Positions 27,701 to 36,700 of a DNA stretch of 64,000 bases are shown one piece after another. Made by a program: the position numbers and the translations under genes. Source of the stretch: Parus major (taxonomy: Eukaryota > Chordata > Aves > Passeriformes > Paridae); NCBI RefSeq assembly GCF_001522545.3, contig NC_031776.1, forward strand, positions 26,547,634-26,611,633, read 5' to 3'. The notes below the pieces were generated by a model. The model was not told the origin of the DNA. It ran no database searches and saw only the letters and a list, made by a program, of their open reading frames with translations. Position 1 is the first letter of the stretch. Each line of letters opens with the position of its first letter.

Positions 27701-30700
27701 TCACTTCTTAGCTAGAGGCACTGGATCTGTGCACATTTCTGCTGGTTGATTAATAGAGGCGTTGTGGCATCTGAGAGTTTCTGGGCACACTTTAATCCAC
27801 TGAATGCTGCAGTGGGAGAGCAGAGTCATGCCTGCTAGGCAGCAGAGCTGGAGAAAGCTGGGGAAGGAGCCAGAGATTTTCCCCCAAAGATGGTTCTATA
27901 AAGCAAAGATGTTAAAGAGGCTCTAGGGCTGGCCATGGAATAAAAGCATCACAGGAATGATTCTGGGATTAGTTATTGCAAGTGTTTAGTGAAAAAGCAC
28001 AGAAGGCCCATTTGTTTTACTGAACAGAATAAATGATTAAGCTCATTTCAGGCTGTGCAGCAGAGCTGACTGTATTTGGACTTTCGTCGTGTATTTCTGC
28101 AACAATCAGAGAGGGGCACATGAAATGTGTAGCTGTATTCTAAGAAGCTCTCTTGAAATTCATGGTGTTATTGCATGTTGTGGCAGGTGTGTAAATGCCA
28201 TCAGAATATGTCCTTATGCTAAAATATCCATTCTCTTTGCAGTTCCTGAGCCTTCTACCTTGCAGGATAGCCACACTAAGCATTCAATATTATACAGCAG
28301 AAATCATGCAACTGTTTTTTGAAATTAATTTAAAGAATTTATTTTATCATAGCATCAAGTTTTTTTTGCTGATGATCAAACATTATGGTTTGGAGTCTGG
28401 GGCTCAGTATCACACAAAGTTAAGTTAAGCACACACCCTGAAAGCTGTGTGCTATTTCCTTAAGAAATGGATAGTCATGATTTTTATATAGTCCTTAAGA
28501 AGCAAAAGCCTGCAACAGGCTTGGAGCTTAGCAGTCTCAGAGCTCCAGTACATCTATGCTACCCCAGCTGTCTAGACTGTGCTTAAATTAATGCCCACCC
28601 TGGCACAGGCAGACTGTCATGTGCTGGGAAACAGCTGTTCTGTTGGGTGATGCTATTGACCTGTCATTCACAGCTGTAGATAAGGGAGATGTGGAGGACA
28701 GTGTGGTAAATGATACTTTTCCAGCACTGCTGGAAGGAAAGCAATGCCACCATCACTGCTGTGTTGCAGGGCTTACCCTCGAGTAACCTCCCTCACTGCT
28801 AGGTTTGGCCCACTCACTCAGGTGGGAGTGCTTTCCTGGAAGGATACTATCTGAAATTGGTTTCTTCTCCTTTGTGGGCTGTTGAGTAGGCAGGAAATGA
28901 ATTTGAAAGCTCTGGGGATCATCAGTGAAAACGAGTAATAATTTGGCTGGTCTGTCTGCAACAAACTAGAGTATTCATTCCCACATGTCTCCTATGGAAA
29001 AAAAAAAGATGTTGTCGTTTATTATTTATTGCTCTGACATTTATTATTCACTGTGGCTATTTATTATTTAGGGCATATGTTATTTGTGGATAGCATATTA
29101 CTCTGAAGTACAATAGACATTTTATAGATATACTGAAATTCTGGATCCTTGGTCTCAGAAAATTGGGGTTTTGCATCAGGAAAAAAAAGTATAGAGAAAA
29201 GGCCAGAAAATTTTGAGAGAGCCAGTTTCTGAAAGTCCCTTTTGGCCTGCCTGGGTTCTATATGTGGGCAGTGCAAGTTGAAATTTCCCTGCCATCTTCA
29301 GTGGACACGGCACAGTTCTGGATTTCTACCCACTGAGAGCTTTGCTTTGTGTTCTTTTTTTGTTGCATGCAACCTCCAAGGCAGGGCTCTGTCTTAGCTT
29401 TGTTTTTTCAGTGTTGCACACAAAATAGGTTTCTCCAAATGAACATTGATTAACTATCTAGCTGCAGCTCTAGCCGTGGTCTCCAGGAGAGAGAGTCTCA
29501 CTTCCCAGTGTGCCCATCCAGGTGGCCATTTCAGGGATGTGTCTGCAGGGATCTGTTTGTGAGCACAAACAAGCTCAGTGCATCTTCATTTCTCCTGCTC
29601 TCTGCCTGCACATTACAACAGTTTAATCTCTTGAGCATCAAGGATCAGGGAAAGCTTGAGTGATACACAATGATCAGTATAGTAACCTAGCAGTTCCTCT
29701 CAGCTTTAAACTCCTGTGAAGTCTATAAATATGAAAAGAATCAGGGTCTGAAAGTTAGGCATTTGCACATTTTGTAGAAGTAAGGCACTCAAGTTTGATT
29801 GTAACTAGTCACTGAAAGATGCTAATGTAGATAATGCTCTATTGCTATCTCAAGATCAAGAAAAAATACTTTTTTTGGAGGGTGGTACATGCCTCATTGA
29901 AAGGGTGACTGGCTGAAACTTAGCAGCCTTTGTTACGGAAGAGATGAGGAGAAAATGTATGATCTCATCTTAAGCCCTTGGCGGAGATGAACTTTTGCCA
30001 TTGGCTTCGTTGTACCAGGGTTCCCTAGCTGTGGCCTGTGTGATGTAAAGCTTATGTGACAGTCCAGTTGATTTCCACAGACTTTGCAGCACATGTGTGA
30101 CTCTACAGACACCACAATTGTCTGCCACACGTTGTAAGGCAGTATTAATAAATGTGTTTGATGGTTTTTTTCTTCCCCTCTTTAGATTACAGACTTGGAA
30201 GCAAAGCCAGAAAATGGTTTGGCAGCTGTTAGGTAGGAATGGCTTTTTTTGACGATTTGGTGGTGGTTGGGTGGGGGAAAGTGCTTTTGTCTAATGCATC
30301 TGTATGTAACATAGCCCAGATGTTCTCGGGTTGGAACCTAGTCCACACTTCTCATGCAAGACTTGGGTGTCAGCTGTGGAGGCTTGACAGAGTGTCACCT
30401 CCCACACATGCCATGCAGAGCTGAGAGCTATTGCTGCACACTGAATAGGACAGTCTGAGCTGAGATGGCAACATAAAAGAGCTCCTTCCTTGGAAAAGTG
30501 GCAAGTTCATCTCACTGATGAAAGGGAAGCAGCAATCTGGATAGGAGCTGCTGCTGTGTCCTTTGCAAATGGGCCAACCCATGGCGTTCACCCAAACTCA
30601 TGCACAAGTGTCTACTAAATTGGATACAGCAACAATTTTACATCCTCATAAACAATTCATTTGGTCATTGGGCTATGCTTAGTCCACTCTTCCTAATTTG

Positions 30701-33700
30701 AGCTACTCCATTTAGTCCATGAACACTCCTGTGCTGGTTTCTGCTGTCTGATGAAGGGCAGAAGATGCAAATTTGCCAAAACCAAAAAAAACAACCCAAA
30801 AATACCCAAAAAATCCCTACCAAAAAAAAACCCCAAAACAAAAAACAAAACAAAACCCCAACCAGACAAAAAGCAAAATATGAAAAAGCCAGCATGGTGT
30901 GCCTGCTCATCAGGACACACAGCTTCAGAGTTTCCTGTGGTAGGCTGAGACTCTGTCCTCTCACACAGCCGTGGACCAGTCTCCACAGTATCATAGAATG
31001 GTCTGGGTTGGAAGGGACCTGAGGTCACCTGGTACCAACACCCCTGCCATGGACAGGGACACCTTTCCTGAGACCAGGTTGCTCAAAGCCCGATCCAACC
31101 TGGTCTTGAACATTTCCAGTGATGAGGCATCCACAGCTTTGCTGGAAAACCTGTTTCAGCATCTCACCACCTTCATAATTAAGAGATTCTTCCTAAAATT
31201 TAACATAATCTAACCCTGCCCTCTTTCAGTTTAAAGCCATTTCCCCTTGTCCTATAACTCCATATCCTTGTAAGAAGTCCCTCTCCAGCTGTCTTATAGG
31301 ACCTCTTCAGGTATTGGGAAGTGCTCCAAGGTCTCCCTGGAGCTTTCTCTTCTCTAGGCTGAACAGCTCCAACTCTCTCACCCTGTCTTCACAGGAGAGG
31401 TGCCCCAGCCCTCTGATCATCTTCGCGGCCTCCTCAGAATTTGCTGCAATCTTTGTTGGTCTCTGATATTGGATTGCCTGGAGGTTCTAGACCACAAAAA
31501 GTGAGGGTCATTTTTCATAGAAAAGAGAGTAAGAGGGTAAAATTATGCATCAGGGAAGCTAATCTTGTATTGAAACACTGGGCAATGAATTAGACAAATA
31601 TTTTGGTAACTTGCAGAAGAGACTCTCATAACCTCATGGAATTACAGAATGCTTTGGGAGAGTATGCAGACTTCTAAAGTGTCTGTTATTATGCTTCTCC
31701 TGCCCTGTCTAACAGGTCAATGAAATATGGTTTCTTTGCAGATTCATTAATGGTTTGAGCCAAGATGTCAACCTCACCATCGATAGCAAAAGGTTCATTG
31801 CTGTTCAGAAAAACTACAGTGCTTCTGAGTACTCACTGCTGGAGAGGGACATGTAAGTCTCCCTTCCTGAGCTGAAGGTCCTTGCTGAAGCATTTTCTTG
31901 GGTACAAAGAGGCTTTTCTCAGCCCAGCTGCAAAACCTTCATTGCTATTGTCTTGGCATGGTGTTGTGGGGGCAGATGTTTGTAAAAAGCAGAATTATCA
32001 GTGCAGAGCAGGTGCTCCAGGCCACTCGTCTGTGTGCAGAAGTTTTTATTCACATTATGTGGGGGCCTAGAGGGAAGAGACTGGCCATTCCTGTGCATCT
32101 GTCAATGGAGTAGGGTGGGACATGGTAAAGTCTCCTCTGCCATTTAGTGCCTGCTTAATTTGTTATTCTCTCAGGCCCAAGCTCCTGGTGTTAGGGTGCC
32201 CTCAGGAAAAGGCCAGTTCATATTCCATGCTACAGAATGTTAGTATGTGGGTTGGTAACATCAAGTTGCATTACATGGCTTTGCAGACTGGGCTTGTTAG
32301 ACAGGGGCTCCATATGGCCTTGCATTGGCAGCACTGGAGTTGGCTCTTGTAGGGTATTTCTAGCATTTGCAATGTTTCAAAACAAGCTTCATGGCTTTTC
32401 TCTGCATCAGCTCCATCCAAAATATTTATTGCTGCAATTTAGTAGGACGCAGCAGCCATTGTGGCAATGCTGCTGAGCCTCTGTGCCATCTCACACATCC
32501 AAAATCAGAAGAACAAATATGAAGGCTAATTTGCTCTATTGAAAGGAAACAAAGTTGCTTCTGGGTCCACATCTCTGAGTTCCTGTTGACTGCTCGTGTG
32601 GCCTACATTTCCTGAAGAAATGCAGCAAAATGAGGTAGAAAAATAAACCTAAGGGGGGGAAAAATTACATCAGCACTAAGAAGAGGCAGAAACCATTAAA
32701 AATGTTAGCAATTGGCCTGGGTCATTAGGTGAATTCCAGTCAGTGTCAAAAAGCTTCTAGAAGGAAAACATAGCAAGAACTCCAGTGATTGTCTAATGTA
32801 AATGCCACTGCATCTTTACATCTTGCATCCTCCCTGCTCCGTTTCAGGGCCATGTTTGATAGCTCTGCTCTGTGATCTTTGGGGGACTAACTGGGAAATA
32901 CTGTTCTTCATCCTTTTACCTAGATATAATAATGGAAAATGCATAACTGAAACAGGAGAGTTCCCCCTGGAGCTGGGGCTGCTTGATTTTGGTGCCTCAT
33001 ACACTGTTGTGATAACTAATGTAAGTGTTCCTGTGATGGTAACGCACTCCTGTTCTACTCTCTGGTAGTGCTTTTGTTCCTGTGTTGATGGCTCTTACTT
33101 GCTTTGTCCACACTCTGATCCCTGGGCAGTAGCCACCTGAAGGCAATCCATTCTGAAAGGGATAGTAAGAAGTTTTGGTACCTACATAAGCAAGGCAGGA
33201 GTGTATTTGTTCCATCTTGCACTGTGAACATGTCAGATTGCAAGGGTTAAAAAGAAGTATAATAGAAATACTTGATAGAAATCCTCCATAGAAAATAATT
33301 TGATATCTGTGGTTTGTGCTGGTCTCATGCCATCCTTGAGCAGTTAACATCGACCCAGAGCACTGCAAAGAGTTATTACCATCTGCCAAGAACTGAGTCT
33401 GCTTGTGGTCTTTAAAATACTGTACCTGGTGGTGCATCACACCCAAAAAAACTGCAGAAACAGTCTGCTCTATCCTCACATTTAGCTTACTGAACTAAAG
33501 ATCTTTCAAGATTTTGTAGATTATGCATTGGGGGAAGAGGGACAAAGTCTTGAGGGAGGAAGTTGGTGAGGTTGTACATCTGTTTCCTCCTCTCACTGTC
33601 TGTACAGCTAATTTGGATCCTAGTGTAAAGTCAAGGCATGGTTTTCTGAACAGCCTAGCCCTGATGGGGTCTGAGCACCACTGAGAGGGTGAATTCCTTT

Positions 33701-36700
33701 CCCTGCCTGCCAACCTCTCAGACACACTGCTTCAACCCTGGTCCAGCTGGCTGGAGCCATGGAGATGAACGTGATCAGCTTAGTTCCCATTTTAACCTTT
33801 CCACCACAACGGCACACAGACAAACTGGGTCTGACAGGACACACTGCTAAGCTGCCCTCTGAGACTTTGGCTGCTGTGTTGTGATGAGCAGAGCAAAGTG
33901 TTGTCAGCTACTCCCTGGCAGTAGCATCTCCCTGTTGGGCAATTAATGGGAGCTGTTCATGTCTGCAGAGTCCAAATATGTCAGGGGAAAAATATAGCCG
34001 TGAAGCACCTGGCATTTTTTTTTTCCAATTCCAGTAGCTGGAGTGGGATGTACAGCCCTGGAGGGAACAAGCAGATGCTGCCATCTGTGAGTGCAGAGAT
34101 TTATGTACATAAAACACACACACTTGAAGTGATGTTGGCCAGTCCCTTCTTCCATGGCTGCAAGCCTCTTTCACCAGATGAGAAACCAGATAGAGATGTT
34201 GCATTAAAAATATAACACTAAGAAAATTGCCCCCAGAGCCTCTGGTAACAAGGATAGCTGAGGTAGATGTGTCCCACATCACTATGCCAAGGATTCCAGG
34301 CTGTGGACTCATCTGCATAAGTCCCTGCTATAGCCCTGGCTGCTCAGGGTGGCTCTGTGCCTCAGCCCTTCTGAACCCTATGCTAGTACTTTATTATTTT
34401 TCACCCTCTGTTTTTCCATCTCTGTCTCTGTGGTTCCTGCCTTCTGTAGAGAGTTAGTTTGCTTGAGGCCAAGATCACTTTTAATTATTGCAGTGATTTG
34501 TACTGAGCCCTGCTCCTCTGCCAGGAGTGCCATATAGAAGAACAGAGAATACAATATATTAGCCTGCTAATGTAGCTGAACTGTGAAACTTAAATCACGG
34601 GGATGCTGCCTTCTACCCAGCCTTCCTCAGTGTGCAGTTACAGCATGGTGCTTGTGACATTTCTTTATGGGCTAAAGAGCAATGCACAGCTCTCCTTTCA
34701 CCCCTTTTAGCCTGCTGAAATACAGTCTCTCAATTTGCCTCCCTGGCAATGATTGGTGATTAAGAACATCTCATAAACATCCCTTGTATTTTCCCAAGTA
34801 GTCTCCTTAAACACAGGCCTTTCTGCCTGAAGTCATTTCAATCTTGTGTTTCCCTGGCTTCTAGTCAAATCTCTCTCAGCCTCTGAGCCTCTATGCATCA
34901 CAGGCAGTATTAATTACACCTGGGAAAAGAAACAAAAATAATTAGGAATACAGCTACCATATCTATCTGAATAGATCTAATATGGAGCAGTCTTTGCTAC
35001 TCTTGGCATTCCTGAGCTGAATTTGTTTGGGTGTCAATGATATCATAGGAAAGTTATAGAGCGTTGATAAAATGGGAGCAGTGACAACATGAATGCAATG
35101 AGCACTTACCCTCTCATTCTTTTTTGACCTTGGGAACAGCAGCAGGCCACAGGCTCTGCACTGGAACCTCACTTTTCCCAGCCCAACTACAGAAGACAAC
35201 TTGTTGGTTTTCAATAATTCAGGAAATTCTTGTGGTACCTGAATGAGTGGAATTCTTCCATCCTCCTCTCTCTGCCCTGTGCAGCAGGAGTCACCCTATT
35301 CCCAACAGGCTTGGAAATGGCAGGGTTGAGAGCCATAGTTTGCTTCAAAGGCAGAGCTTTTTCCCACCTTTGCTTAAAACTTTGTTTTGGTAAATTTGCT
35401 GCTGTTGTCCAGGCTAAGAAAGATCTGACCTTTCAGCAACTAATCATTGTGCCTTTATTTTCCTGCTAGATTTCTGGGGGTGCCGTTGAGATGTGGAAAT
35501 CAGAGGACATCAAAGCCAACAATGTCCATATGGCCTGGCAGTTACCACAATATTTATTGATATCTGCTGGGGAGGTGATGTTCTCCATTACGGGTCTGGC
35601 CTTCTCCTATTCTCAGGTACTCCACTTAGAGATAAGGGCCTTACAATTAGACTTCAAGATTTATTTCTGCATCTGTCATTGGCTGGTTATACCTCCTTTG
35701 ACATGACACTAACAATGTTATCTATCCTTCAGCTGAAAGTGGGATTGTAACACAGATTGCTGGGTGCCCTTAAACTAAATTAATTCATATTCTGAAGGTA
35801 CCATTTCTCCGTGATACTTGGAAATATCCTTTTCTGGTAAACCTGAGAACACAGAGCAGAACTGGATAGTTAACAGGAAAACTCTGAATATTTTAATATC
35901 AGGGTTTTCTCCTAGTGAAGTATTTTTTGCTATGTATTTTTCAGTGATAAAAAAGCAAAGATATTCTCAAGGGCTACAGGGTGGCATGAGGGCATGGCAC
36001 CTGCTTTAAACTGAGAGACTGAAGAGGTCTAAACATGCAAGGTTGTAACAAGGGAGCAAGGGGTAATGAATGTGCAAGGTATGATTTGATTGTTATCTGG
36101 GGAGGATGATGAGAAGAGAGAACGGAGACATCACATGGTCAAACAGCTACTAAAGCTACTCAGATGTATCCCTGGAGTAAGGTGCAGATGTTTATTAATG
36201 AGGATGATTAATGCAGTGGGATCATCTGTAATGGAATGTGAAAAATTTGTCCTCAGCAGGAAATTTAACATCAAGATCCAGTCTCTTTTCCAAAGGTGTA
36301 CAGCCACATGGCACCAGACTCCAAGCTGCAGGGCTTGTGTGGCTCCTCGGACGTCCTGAAGTCGTAGGTACCGTTTCAGATGATGCAGGTTGGGGATGAC
36401 CTGGATTCAAGCTCTGCAACAACAGCATCTCCTGCTTCTTCGTGTGTTCTCCTGACCATGTTTTGAAAGCTCCTTGTATGCAGCTGTTGAGATTAACCTC
36501 AGGTTAACCACTCCACACAGAGGAAATTCCACCATCTCCTCCTAGGCTGAGCCCAGTGACACCTGCACTGGCCAGGACTCTAGAGGGTGAAGCAGGACTG
36601 AAGGGCACAGCATGATTCCCACTGATCAGGCCCTTCTCCTCTTTTCAGTCTCCAGCCAGCATGAAGTCGGTGCTGCAGGCAGGCTGGCTGCTCACAGTGG

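Noticed and set aside
32997..33479. 160-codon minus-strand frame across the exon 19 donor
   Set aside because: Its end is the antisense shadow of SLC15A2 exon 19 and the rest is chance sequence.
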